Shown in pieces: positions 35,049 through 42,530 of a stretch of DNA of 64,000 nucleotides. The DNA comes from Arthrobacter sp. B2a2-09 (GTDB lineage: Bacteria; Actinomycetota; Actinomycetes; Actinomycetales; Micrococcaceae), in contig NZ_JAMXIC010000018.1 of the NCBI RefSeq assembly GCF_027587375.1, positions 1-64,000 of the forward strand, in the 5' to 3' direction. The stretch's first letter is position 1; each line of letters starts with the position of its first letter. Made by a program: the position numbers and the translations under genes. The notes beneath the pieces were generated by a model. That model was given only the letters and a program-made list of their open reading frames with translations. It was not told the origin of the DNA and searched no databases.

Positions 35049-36269
35049 CTAGCCTTGCGCCACGGAGTACGACGGCGGCTGCCACCCGCTGCTCCCGGCC
35101 CAGGCATCCATGAGCGGCCAGGCCACCTCCGTAAACCAGGGCTCCTTGGCTTCCGCATACGCCAAGGTCCGGGGGTCGCCGGCGTGCAGCGCGGCAAGCG
35201 CCTGTTTCATGTCCGCATACATGCGCACGGCGTCGGGGTTGGCGCGGAGCCAATCGCGGAACAACAACGCATAACGCCAGCCCGGACTTCCAAGGACCCG
35301 GACATGGACATTGGCGGCCCGGCCAGGGTCCGCGTTGCAATGGAAGCGTTTTTGCCATGCCGATGGATCCAGGTCCGGCGGCTTGGGCGTGTCACGGGCG
35401 GAAGCCTCCCGCAACGGGAAACCGGCCTCGCCCAGGGCCTCGGCTATCCGGTCCGCGGCTTCCAGCGATGACACATTTACTTGCAGGTCGATGATGTCTT
35501 TGGCTCGAAGTCCTTGTACCGAGGTCGAACCGATATGGTCTGCGCCCAACACCTCCGGAGACGCCCGCCGGATCCTGGCAAGCAGCCGTTCAGCCTGGAC
35601 CGGCCAATTGGGGTTTGGCGCGGACAATACGGGGCCGCCGGCTCGTGGTGCAGGGCGGCCGGCTGCAAGATTTCGGGCAAACGGTTGGAAGCGATCTTCC
35701 CACAAGGTGTCCACGAGCGCCGTTACATCCTCGACGCTTCCGGAGTTGTCCAGCACGATGTCGGCCGCCGCCAACCGTTCATCCCTGCCGGCTTGCGCGG
35801 CCATGCGGGACACCGCGTCCTCGACTGTCATGCCGCGGATCTCCGTCATGCGCCGGATCCGTTCTTCGTCCGGCGCATCGACAACCAGCACCAGGTGGAA
35901 GCTGCTGCCCTGCCCGGCTTCCACAAGCAGCGGAATATCCTGGACGACGATGTCTCCGGGTCTAGCCGTCACGAGCATCGCGGCAGCCTTCTCCCTGACG
36001 CGCGGATGGATGATGGCGTTGAGCGCTTCCCGGCGATCGGGCTCAGCGAACACAATCGCACCCAGGCGTGCCCGGTCAAGGCGCCCATCGGCGTCGACGA
36101 TGTCTTCACCAAACTCGGCCACGACGCGTGCCAAGCCCGGCGTGCCCGGTTCCACGACCTCGCGGGCCAACGCATCGGCGTCGATCAAGACAGCGCCCAA
36201 CTCCGTCAACCGGGCGGACACGAGTGATTTGCCGGAGGCGATCCCGCCGGTAAGTCCAATCTTCAGCAC
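35049..36269 (-). CDS. coaE: Dephospho-CoA kinase fused to a GrpB/UPF0157 domain
   Basis: Last enzyme of coenzyme A synthesis. Residues 1-200 are CoaE: KIGLTGGIASGKSLVSARL (P-loop), DADALAREVVEPG, IVQDIPLLVEAG. Residues about 215-400 form a GrpB-like nucleotidyltransferase-fold domain (ADHIGSTSVQGLRAKDIIDLQV, VHVRVLGSPGWRYALLFRDW). The fusion is standard in actinobacteria, including M. tuberculosis; the role of the GrpB part is uncertain. The GTG start has both GGAGGA in front and a -10 box TAGTGT 6 bases away, so initiation mode is ambiguous. Confidence 0.95.
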   Translation of the reverse strand: MLKIGLTGGIASGKSLVSARLTELGAVLIDADALAREVVEPGTPGLARVVAEFGEDIVDADGRLDRARLGAIVFAEPDRREALNAIIHPRVREKAAAMLVTARPGDIVVQDIPLLVEAGQGSSFHLVLVVDAPDEERIRRMTEIRGMTVEDAVSRMAAQAGRDERLAAADIVLDNSGSVEDVTALVDTLWEDRFQPFARNLAAGRPAPRAGGPVLSAPNPNWPVQAERLLARIRRASPEVLGADHIGSTSVQGLRAKDIIDLQVNVSSLEAADRIAEALGEAGFPLREASARDTPKPPDLDPSAWQKRFHCNADPGRAANVHVRVLGSPGWRYALLFRDWLRANPDAVRMYADMKQALAALHAGDPRTLAYAEAKEPWFTEVAWPLMDAWAGSSGWQPPSYSVAQG

Positions 36270-36275
36270 TCCTCC

Positions 36276-36285
36276 ACACTAGACT
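36276..36285. promoter_or_regulatory. Overlapping divergent -10 boxes, coaE and yigZ
   Basis: ACACTAGACT holds TAGTGT (minus, 36276-36281) and TAGACT (plus, 36280-36285), sharing two bases. Each lies exactly 6 bases from its GTG start codon, so only 22 bases separate the two genes and both mRNAs would be leaderless. Confidence 0.65.
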
Positions 36286-36291
36286 GGGTCG

Positions 36292-36981
36292 GTGGCAGAA
36301 CAGGAAGAAAGCCGGGCGACCGCGTACACAACGTTGGCGCTTGGTGAAGATTTCCGCCACGAACTCGAAATCAAGCGTTCGCGCTTCATCACGGTGCTGC
36401 GCCGCGCCTCGGACGAGGACGCCGCCCGCGCCTTGGTGGCGGAACTGCGCAAGGAATTCCATGACGCCCGGCACCACTGCTCGGCATTCGTCCTCGGTCC
36501 GGATCGGGTCATCCAGCGTTCAAACGACGACGGCGAGCCCTCCGGAACCGCCGGCATCCCCATGCTTGAGGCGCTCATCAAACGCGAGACACTGCCCGGG
36601 GTGACTGACCTCAGCGACGTGAGTGCCGTCGTCGTGCGCTATTTCGGCGGGATCCTCCTGGGCGCCGGCGGACTGGTCCGTGCCTACTCCGAGTCAATCT
36701 CGGCCGCACTGGACTCCGCTCCCCTGGTTCAGCGACGCCGCCTGCGGATTTGCGACATCCCCGTGCCCCACCACGCGGCCGGAAGGCTTGAAAACGATCT
36801 GCGCTCCGCGGGCTACGTCATGGCCGAAACAAGTTACGAGCCCTCGGAGACGATCCTGCGCGTGGCCCTGCCTGATAATGCAAACGCAATCGCCGACGCC
36901 GGTGAGCGCCTGGCATCAATGACCGGGGGCGCCGCGGGACTCCAATTGCGCGGAGCGGAATGGGTCGACGTCCAGGCCTGA
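36292..36981 (+). CDS. YigZ/IMPACT-family protein
   Basis: 229-residue member of the UPF0029/IMPACT family. N-terminal domain: HELEIKRSRFITVLRRASDE, HHCSAFVLGPDRVIQRSNDDGEP and SGTAGIPMLEAL, with VVVRYFGGILLGAGGLVRAYS as its hallmark; a C-terminal DUF1949 ferredoxin-like domain follows. Bacterial members have been linked to translation factors and proline peptidase activity, without a settled function. The GTG start is leaderless. A diverged copy of the last 70 bases occurs at 38193, beyond a small islet. Confidence 0.9.
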   Translation: MAEQEESRATAYTTLALGEDFRHELEIKRSRFITVLRRASDEDAARALVAELRKEFHDARHHCSAFVLGPDRVIQRSNDDGEPSGTAGIPMLEALIKRETLPGVTDLSDVSAVVVRYFGGILLGAGGLVRAYSESISAALDSAPLVQRRRLRICDIPVPHHAAGRLENDLRSAGYVMAETSYEPSETILRVALPDNANAIADAGERLASMTGGAAGLQLRGAEWVDVQA

Positions 36982-37080
36982 GCGTCCACGCGCGGGGACA
37001 TGCTCTCCCCTTCTCACCACCACTGGACATAGTGGGTTTATGTCCAGTCCTTGCTGCCAACGAGGGGCATGTCCCGTGGG
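36908..37080. repeat. Islet-flanking direct repeat, left copy
   Basis: Includes the end of yigZ plus a folded intergenic element (36995-37075). That element has outer arms GGGACATGC / GCATGTCCC and a perfect inner 9-base stem (37023-37031 with 37039-37047, 7-base loop). It matches 38193-38346, including an identical 31-base run ending near 37079. Confidence 0.85.
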
Positions 37081-37147
37081 TGACACTAGGATCGCACCGT
37101 GCAGGGCGGGATCCATGCTGCAACGAGTTCTTGAACAGGCACACGGT

Positions 37148-37360
37148 CTATTTCAGATCGTGGTCATCCTGCGATGCAGTCCTTCCGCGTGAGCTCTGCT
37201 GGTGCGCCCTGGATACTGCCTTTCGGAATAACTTGACTGCATAGAACGTGATGATGGCCAGAGCTGCCAGCAAGAGGAAAGCCAGCGGGGCAAAAGAAAG
37301 TACTGCCTCGGGAAAAGTAGGAACCAAGGGGTTCATGAGTCTGATCACGCCCATCTGCAC
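37148..37360 (-). CDS. Small single-helix membrane protein, unknown
   Basis: Up to 70 residues. One hydrophobic helix (SFAPLAFLLLAALAIITFYA) followed by a basic, polar tail (KLFRKAVSRAHQQSS, ending in acidic residues), so N-out/C-in topology is likely. Overlaps the 3' end of the secreted-protein gene by 16 bases, suggesting coupled expression. Start could be GTG 37360 (GGAG upstream) or ATG 37336. No family recognised; visibly lower GC than neighbouring genes. Confidence 0.6.
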   Translation of the reverse strand: MQMGVIRLMNPLVPTFPEAVLSFAPLAFLLLAALAIITFYAVKLFRKAVSRAHQQSSRGRTASQDDHDLK

Positions 37361-38061
37361 GAGACTACTCCGGGGCCGTTGGTTACCAATCGGAGATTAG
37401 CGGATCGCGTGGAGTGGTTCCACCCAAAGATGTTCCGCGTCACCGTCACGGTGGTCTGAAAATAGCCCCGTCCGCCGGAAACGTAGTGGCTGAAGTTACT
37501 GAAGGATATGCTCGATCCGGGATCGTATGAGTGTATGACATGTGCAGTTGCACCGTTGGTTCCCAATACGATACCGCTTCCCGTAATGTACGTCCCGGTC
37601 AAGCGAACCTTGGTCACGCTAATTCCCGCGAATCTGAACTCCTGGTCACAATTGGCAGTGACGTTATACGTCGAACGAAGCATGGCTCGGGAGCTGACCC
37701 CTTCAGCGGGTGATGTACATTCGCCGGTTCGTACGACTTCAACGCCACTACCTGGGCGCTGAGAAGCTTGAATGATTCCCTCGTCGAGGAGGATCCTAGC
37801 GAGTTCCGATTTCTGCTCCTTATCGAGCATGCCCAACGCGCTGAGGGAGTCTTTGGCAGTCTCGTCCCCGGCCATCGCCGCAGATGCGAGCTTCTGCGTC
37901 AGCTCATCCAGAATCCTGAACTCCGCTTCCCCCGGGTGGGATTCTGCTGCGTTCTCGACGGTTTTTTCGGAAGTCTCGGCATAGGCCGGGACGGCCGCCC
38001 CCGCGGCCAGCAAGGTCGATAGCGAAGCGATCATAAGGCCGGTCTTGATATGTTTCAGCAC
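37345..38061 (-). CDS. Secreted protein of unknown function
   Basis: 238 residues from the GTG at 38061, which follows AAGGGGAT at good spacing. A Sec signal peptide (about 28 residues, HIKTGLMIASLSTLLAAG, cleavage after AYA) is followed by an acidic helical region with a run like FRILDELTQKLASAAMAGD, then a Ser/Thr/Gly-rich, probably beta-strand region with three cysteines (GECTSP, ANCDQEF, VVSCRWA at the end). No enzyme motif recognised. It lies in a lower-GC islet bracketed by repeats, paired with a small membrane protein, which hints at recent acquisition. Confidence 0.7.
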   Translation of the reverse strand: MLKHIKTGLMIASLSTLLAAGAAVPAYAETSEKTVENAAESHPGEAEFRILDELTQKLASAAMAGDETAKDSLSALGMLDKEQKSELARILLDEGIIQASQRPGSGVEVVRTGECTSPAEGVSSRAMLRSTYNVTANCDQEFRFAGISVTKVRLTGTYITGSGIVLGTNGATAHVIHSYDPGSSISFSNFSHYVSGGRGYFQTTVTVTRNIFGWNHSTRSANLRLVTNGPGVVSCRWA

Positions 38062-38192
38062 AATGACTATCCCCTTAGATCCATTGACTTGTCCAAAGAG
38101 CCAAACACATGCCACTAATGGATGGGACATATCTGATAGATAGTTATCAGTTAGTTATCTCCGGAACACAAAATGGGGCGGTCGCGGCGCAC

Positions 38193-38346
38193 GCCTGGCA
38201 TCCATGACCGGCGTGCGCCTTCGCACTCCAATTGCGGGGAACGGCATGCGTCCACGCGCAGGGACATGCTCTCCCCTGACCACCACCACTGGACATAGTC
38301 GGCATATGTCCACTCCTTGCTGCCAACGAGGGGCATGTCCCGTGGA
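38193..38346. repeat. Islet-flanking direct repeat, right copy
   Basis: Diverged copy of 36908-37080. It contains a degraded yigZ 3' end (GCCTGGCATC-ATGACCGG and CACTCCAATTGCG blocks) lacking about 20 bases around the stop codon, then the 81-nt folded element at 38261-38341 with the same outer arms and an inner stem weakened by one change (38289-38297 with 38305-38313). Confidence 0.85.
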
Positions 38347-38406
38347 GGCGTCGGCCAAGGGGACCGGGGCACGGTGAACTTGGGCAAGAGCGAAACGGGG
38401 TTAAAG

Positions 38407-38450
38407 AAAGCGGCTCCTGCGATTCGTAAATGAATCGCAGGAGCCGCTTT
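38407..38450 (-). terminator. rpsA terminator, 19-bp perfect stem
   Basis: Bases 38407-38425 pair perfectly with 38432-38450 around a 6-base loop, followed on the minus strand by a CTTTAA tract. It lies 33 bases past the rpsA stop. One of the strongest intrinsic terminators in the window. Confidence 0.88.
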
Positions 38451-38482
38451 TATCCCAGCCCGGAAAACCGGGCCAGTGGCAA

Positions 38483-39958
38483 TTAGTTGCCGGTCAGCTT
38501 CTCGCGCAGAGCTGCGAGGGCCTCGTCGGATGCCAGGGTGCCCGCGTTGGACTCGGTGGCAGCCGGCTCGGAGGAGTAGCTGGTGGTGCCGGAGTCGCTC
38601 TCGCCGGAAGCGGCAGCAGCGGCGTCGTCAGCAGCGTGCTGGGAAACCTGCTTCTTGTGAGCTTCCCAACGTGCCTGGGCGTCAGCGTACTGCTGCTCCC
38701 AAGCGGCGCGCTGCGTCTCGTAGCCCTCGAGCCATTCGTTCGACTCGGGGTCGAAGCCCTCGGGGTACTTGTAGTTGCCCTCTTCGTCGTACTCGGCAGC
38801 CATGCCGTACAGAGCCGGGTCGAACTCGGTGCTGTCAGCGTCAACGCCCTCGTTAGCCTGCTTGAGGGAGAGGGAGATGCGGCGGCGCTCGAGGTCGATG
38901 TCGATGACCTTGACGAAGAGCTCGTCGCCAACGGAGACGACCTGCTCAGCAAGCTCAACGTGGCGGACAGCCAGCTCGGAGATGTGAACGAGGCCTTCGA
39001 TGCCGTCTTCGACGCGAACGAACGCACCGAACGGAACCAGCTTGGTGACCTTACCCGGAACAACCTGGCCGAGGGCGTGGGTGCGGGCGAAGGTCTGCCA
39101 CGGGTCTTCCTGCGTGGCCTTGAGGGACAGGGACACGCGCTCGCGGTCCAGATCCACTTCGAGAACCTCGACGGTGACTTCCTGGCCAACCTCGACAACC
39201 TCGGACGGGTGGTCGATGTGCTTCCAGGACAGCTCGGAAACGTGAACGAGGCCGTCTACGCCGCCAAGGTCCACGAATGCACCGAAGTTGACGATGGAGG
39301 AAACGACGCCGGGACGAACCTGGCCCTTTTCCAGCTTGTTGAGGAACGTGGAGCGAACCTCGGACTGGGTCTGCTCGAGCCATGCACGGCGGGAAAGAAC
39401 AACGTTGTTGCGGTTCTTGTCCAGCTCGATGATCTTGGCTTCGATCTGCTGACCGATGTACGGAGCGAGGTCGCGGACGCGGCGCATCTCGACGAGGGAT
39501 GCGGGCAGGAAGCCGCGCAGGCCGATGTCGAGGATAAGACCACCCTTGACAACCTCGATGACGGTACCGGTGACAACACCGTCTTCTTCCTTGACCTTCT
39601 CGATGTCGCCCCAGGCACGCTCGTACTGAGCACGCTTCTTGGAGAGGATCAGTCGGCCTTCTTTGTCTTCCTTGGTGAGCACCAGGGCTTCGACCTGATC
39701 GCCAACGGAGACGACGTCCCCGGGGTCAACGTCGTGCTTGATGGAAAGCTCGCGGGAAGGGATGACACCTTCGGTCTTGTAACCGATGTCGAGCAGAACT
39801 TCGTCGCGGTCAACCTTGACGACGATACCTTCGACGAGGTCTCCGTCGTTGAAGTACTTGATGGTGGCGTCGACAGCTGCGAGGAAGTCCTCAGCGGTAC
39901 CGATGTCGTTGATCGCGACTACGGGGGTACCGGGCTTCTCGGTGGAGGTGATGGTCAT
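38483..39958 (-). CDS. rpsA: 30S ribosomal protein S1
   Basis: RNA-binding ribosomal protein needed for translation of many mRNAs. 491 residues with four S1 domains at roughly residues 35-105, 125-190, 205-275 and 290-362: GDLVEGIVVKVDRDEVLLDI, DGVVTGTVIEVVKGGLILDI, GQVRPGVVSSIVNFGAFVDL, GQVVPGKVTKLVPFGAFVRV. A low-complexity acidic tail rich in Ala, Ser and Glu follows. Actinobacterial S1 is shorter than the six-domain E. coli protein. Transcribed from a strong promoter inside the 3' end of the deacetylase gene. Confidence 0.97.
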   Translation of the reverse strand: MTITSTEKPGTPVVAINDIGTAEDFLAAVDATIKYFNDGDLVEGIVVKVDRDEVLLDIGYKTEGVIPSRELSIKHDVDPGDVVSVGDQVEALVLTKEDKEGRLILSKKRAQYERAWGDIEKVKEEDGVVTGTVIEVVKGGLILDIGLRGFLPASLVEMRRVRDLAPYIGQQIEAKIIELDKNRNNVVLSRRAWLEQTQSEVRSTFLNKLEKGQVRPGVVSSIVNFGAFVDLGGVDGLVHVSELSWKHIDHPSEVVEVGQEVTVEVLEVDLDRERVSLSLKATQEDPWQTFARTHALGQVVPGKVTKLVPFGAFVRVEDGIEGLVHISELAVRHVELAEQVVSVGDELFVKVIDIDLERRRISLSLKQANEGVDADSTEFDPALYGMAAEYDEEGNYKYPEGFDPESNEWLEGYETQRAAWEQQYADAQARWEAHKKQVSQHAADDAAAAASGESDSGTTSYSSEPAATESNAGTLASDEALAALREKLTGN

Positions 39959-40099
39959 GTAGTAGGGGCTCCGTTGTGGATAGAGTATCGGTCAGGCAAA
40001 CCGCCCGCTTTCCGTCGCCGGTCCGCAGGACACGGCAAAATGCCGGGTCATCCTGAATTGTGGATTGTAAATTTGCGCGCACGTAGTATGCGCCCGTTC

Positions 40100-40129
40100 A
40101 TTCTAGTCGTTCGCCTCAAGGAGGGTCAA
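40100..40129 (-). promoter_or_regulatory. rpsA promoter
   Basis: TTGACC (40124-40129) and TAGAAT (40100-40105) are separated by 18 bases, a good match to the housekeeping sigma consensus and the best -35/-10 pair I found in the window. The -35 overlaps the last codons of the deacetylase gene. The leader would be about 135 bases. Confidence 0.7.
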
Positions 40130-41079
40130 AGCGGCAGCGTGTCACCGAGCGGCGCGAACGTCACGCCACGGTCCAGCAAGATTGGGAGGGCACGCGCATA
40201 TCCCTCTGCGGTGCCGCTGGCGGGCTGGTTGAAATGCGAGATCACTATGTGGCCGGAGCCCTGTCCCGCAGCGATTTTACCCACCTCGGACGCGACAGTG
40301 GGGGCCGGGAAGGTCGCGCCGCCGTCGCCGTTCACCGTGAAGCTCACTGGAACCAGTCCCAGGGCATTGGTGATCGCCGCCGCGACGTCGTCGTAGTAGG
40401 CGGTTCCCGCCCTGAAGAAACGGGGGGCTTTGCCACAGAGCCGCTCCATAACCTCCTGGTTGCCCATGATTTCGTCATAGACCTCGCCCGCATTGGACGT
40501 GCCCGGGATGCCGTACGCTGAGCGCCCGCTGACCGACAGTGGCTGGTGCCGGAAGCCGTGGTTGCCGAGCTCGAACAAAGGATCAGCCGCGAGATCGGCC
40601 GCTAGCCCGGGGTTGGCCTTGATCCAACGGCCGTTGACGAACAACGTGGCGGGAACGTTGAGCTTCCGCAGGGTCTTGAGCAAACGTTGATCGCAATCCG
40701 AGCCCTGGGGGCCACCGCAAGCATCAAACGTCAAGACCGCATGCGTGGACGCGGTTTTCGATACCACGCCAGTGACTGCAAGCCCCCACTCGACGGGCTT
40801 GCGCCCGGAGAATTCGGCCATAACCTGAGACTTCGAAGGCGGTGCCGGCCGCGTTTCGGGCACGACTGGATGCTGACCCGCCGCCTCCATGACCGGCGTT
40901 GAAACCGATGCGGGGCCAGGCGCGGGTGCAGCCGGCGGTTGCGCGGGTGCAGCCGCCGGTTGTTGGGCGCAGGCGGCCAGGCCGGTCACCACGAGTCCGG
41001 CGGCAACCGCCAGCAATGACCGCCGGCCCGGCAGCCCTGATTGGCCGGAGGAGTGGCCCCCCGGCTGGAATTCCCCCAT
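40126..41079 (-). CDS. Polysaccharide deacetylase-like lipoprotein
   Basis: NodB-homology (carbohydrate esterase 4-like) protein, 317 residues. The N-terminus GRRSLLAVAAGLVVTGLAAC combines a twin-arginine-like start with a lipobox (LAAC, Cys 37), so it is probably an envelope lipoprotein; a Pro/Ala linker follows. Motif 1 is LTFDACGGPQ, where the usual second Asp of TFDDG is Ala; motif 2 is ELGNHGFRHQ with the two metal His; FFRAGTAYYDD corresponds to motif 3. Likely acts on peptidoglycan or another glycan, but activity is uncertain given the altered motif 1. Confidence 0.85.
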   Translation of the reverse strand: MGEFQPGGHSSGQSGLPGRRSLLAVAAGLVVTGLAACAQQPAAAPAQPPAAPAPGPASVSTPVMEAAGQHPVVPETRPAPPSKSQVMAEFSGRKPVEWGLAVTGVVSKTASTHAVLTFDACGGPQGSDCDQRLLKTLRKLNVPATLFVNGRWIKANPGLAADLAADPLFELGNHGFRHQPLSVSGRSAYGIPGTSNAGEVYDEIMGNQEVMERLCGKAPRFFRAGTAYYDDVAAAITNALGLVPVSFTVNGDGGATFPAPTVASEVGKIAAGQGSGHIVISHFNQPASGTAEGYARALPILLDRGVTFAPLGDTLPL

Positions 41080-41121
41080 GGAATCCTTCTTCTGTTGTAG
41101 ATCCTGCGTGCGGAGATGTGC

Positions 41122-42426
41122 CTAGAAATGCGTTAGGCAATGGGCTGGACGTTCGACGGCGAACATGTGCTGGGCAGCCAATGCTGCTCCTGGCGTGTGC
41201 TCGCGGATCCGGCCCGCCGAAGCCAAGATTACAGGACTGACGGCACCCAAATAGACAGACCCCAGGTCTGTGACGTCCAAGGTCAAATCCGGGCCCCCGC
41301 CAGGCGCCTCACTGACCGTGACGACGCCGCCGTCGGACGTCAATTCCCACGTACCGTCGGCAAAACCGAGCGCATCCCGGACTTCCAGCACCAGGCGTCC
41401 ATCGGTGCCATAGCGGCGGGCTGACAAGGCTGCAGGGACGTCAAGGACGCGCAACCACAACATGTCGCGATAGTCGGAAGACATGACGCAACGCCCGTCC
41501 ACGAGCGCCCACGCAAGGGGGTCTTCAACGGGAGCTTCAGGCCAGGAAACCTGTTCGACAAGATCCAGGCTGCCCAGGAATTGCCACAGTTCCAGGTACG
41601 CGGAGTCCGTCACGGCGACGAGGTCCACGATTTCCACCGTGTATGGCTTCGTGTCCCAGCCGGCGAACTTGTAGGACACGTAGCCGTCAATGGCGGCGTC
41701 CGGTCCGTAGTGGAGCGCGCATTTGATGGCTTTGTCTTCACTGCCGTCACGCTTCATGGCACCGGAGACGTGATGGCGGTAGGAGTCCTGCCTCACGATT
41801 GACCCCGGCGTACGGTGGTGAACGCGTTCGAAAACTTCAGGCGCGAGTTCGAGAAGGACTCTTGGATCTGCGATCTCCACCCGGCCGACTGACTCGTGCC
41901 TGATGCGGAATTTCGGACCGGTGTCAACCTTGATGCTCCGCTCAAAGGTTGCGACGCCAAAACCAAAGCGGCCGTAGATTGATGCCTCGGATGCGGTCAG
42001 TGCGGCCATGGCGAGGCCATCGTCCTTGGCATCGGCGAGATCGGCGGTCATCATCCCCCGCAGGATGCCATGGCGCCGATGCGTCCCGCGCACGGTGACA
42101 GCGGTGATCTGGCGTGTCGGCAGTTCCTGGCCGAAGCCAACATTGAGCATGTTTTCCAGCGTTCCAAAGGTCGCCACCGGAAATCCCGGGTTGAGCGCGT
42201 GCAACGGTGGTTCGTCGTTGACGTAAACTCCGGTCAGCTCACGGTTGTCCGCTTGGTACATCGCGAGAGTCTTGTCGATGAACTCATCGCTTCGTTGCTC
42301 GTCGTGGAATCCGAAGCCAACGGCCTGGAGCCAATCACGTGCTTGTCCGTAGTCCGGGTTCTCCTTGTCGACGGAACGAAAGCGCTTGACGTTGTATTTT
42401 TCGTTTGTTTCCTTGGGATCAGCCAC
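41122..42426 (-). CDS. Eis-like N-acetyltransferase
   Basis: 434-residue tandem-GNAT protein of the Eis family with a C-terminal sterol-carrier-like domain. The N-terminal GNAT has ITAVTVRGTHRRHGILRGMM (CoA-binding). The protein ends LTHF with a free C-terminal Phe, like the Mycobacterium Eis in which the terminal carboxylate takes part in catalysis. Mycobacterial Eis multi-acetylates aminoglycosides; the physiological substrate here is unknown. The GTG start lies 6 bases behind TAGGCT, so it is probably leaderless. Confidence 0.88.
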   Translation of the reverse strand: MADPKETNEKYNVKRFRSVDKENPDYGQARDWLQAVGFGFHDEQRSDEFIDKTLAMYQADNRELTGVYVNDEPPLHALNPGFPVATFGTLENMLNVGFGQELPTRQITAVTVRGTHRRHGILRGMMTADLADAKDDGLAMAALTASEASIYGRFGFGVATFERSIKVDTGPKFRIRHESVGRVEIADPRVLLELAPEVFERVHHRTPGSIVRQDSYRHHVSGAMKRDGSEDKAIKCALHYGPDAAIDGYVSYKFAGWDTKPYTVEIVDLVAVTDSAYLELWQFLGSLDLVEQVSWPEAPVEDPLAWALVDGRCVMSSDYRDMLWLRVLDVPAALSARRYGTDGRLVLEVRDALGFADGTWELTSDGGVVTVSEAPGGGPDLTLDVTDLGSVYLGAVSPVILASAGRIREHTPGAALAAQHMFAVERPAHCLTHF

Positions 42427-42432
42427 GTCCCG

Positions 42433-42438
42433 AGCCTA
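42433..42438 (-). promoter_or_regulatory. -10 box for leaderless Eis-like mRNA
   Basis: TAGGCT exactly 6 bases before the GTG at 42426, with no Shine-Dalgarno between. Confidence 0.6.
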
Positions 42439-42451
42439 GCCAGACAGCATG

Positions 42452-42482
42452 GGGGCACGCCACCATATCGGCGGCGTGCCCC
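42452..42482 (-). terminator. polA terminator hairpin
   Basis: GGGGCACGCC (42452-42461) pairs perfectly with GGCGTGCCCC (42473-42482), 11-base loop. It begins about 48 bases past the polA stop and precedes the Eis-like gene's promoter. Confidence 0.65.
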
Positions 42483-42530
42483 GTGTCAGCCCTCAAACCG
42501 TGTCGGCCTCCAACCGGGCCGGCCCGCCTG

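Larger units (their letters stand above)
38062..38482. other. Intergenic stretch: islet edge, repeat, rpsA terminator
   Basis: No gene is supported here. The first 130 bases form the AT-rich upstream region of the secreted-protein gene (TATCTGATAGATAGTTATCAG around 38129-38149, rich in short inverted repeats). The diverged yigZ tail and folded repeat follow at 38193-38346, then the rpsA terminator at 38407-38450. Confidence 0.75.

Noticed and set aside
38151..38387. 78-codon minus-strand frame through the right repeat
   Set aside because: Its sequence (MPLVGSKEWTYADYVQ) is simply the translated folded repeat; both copies give similar peptides without a start signal or independent coding evidence.
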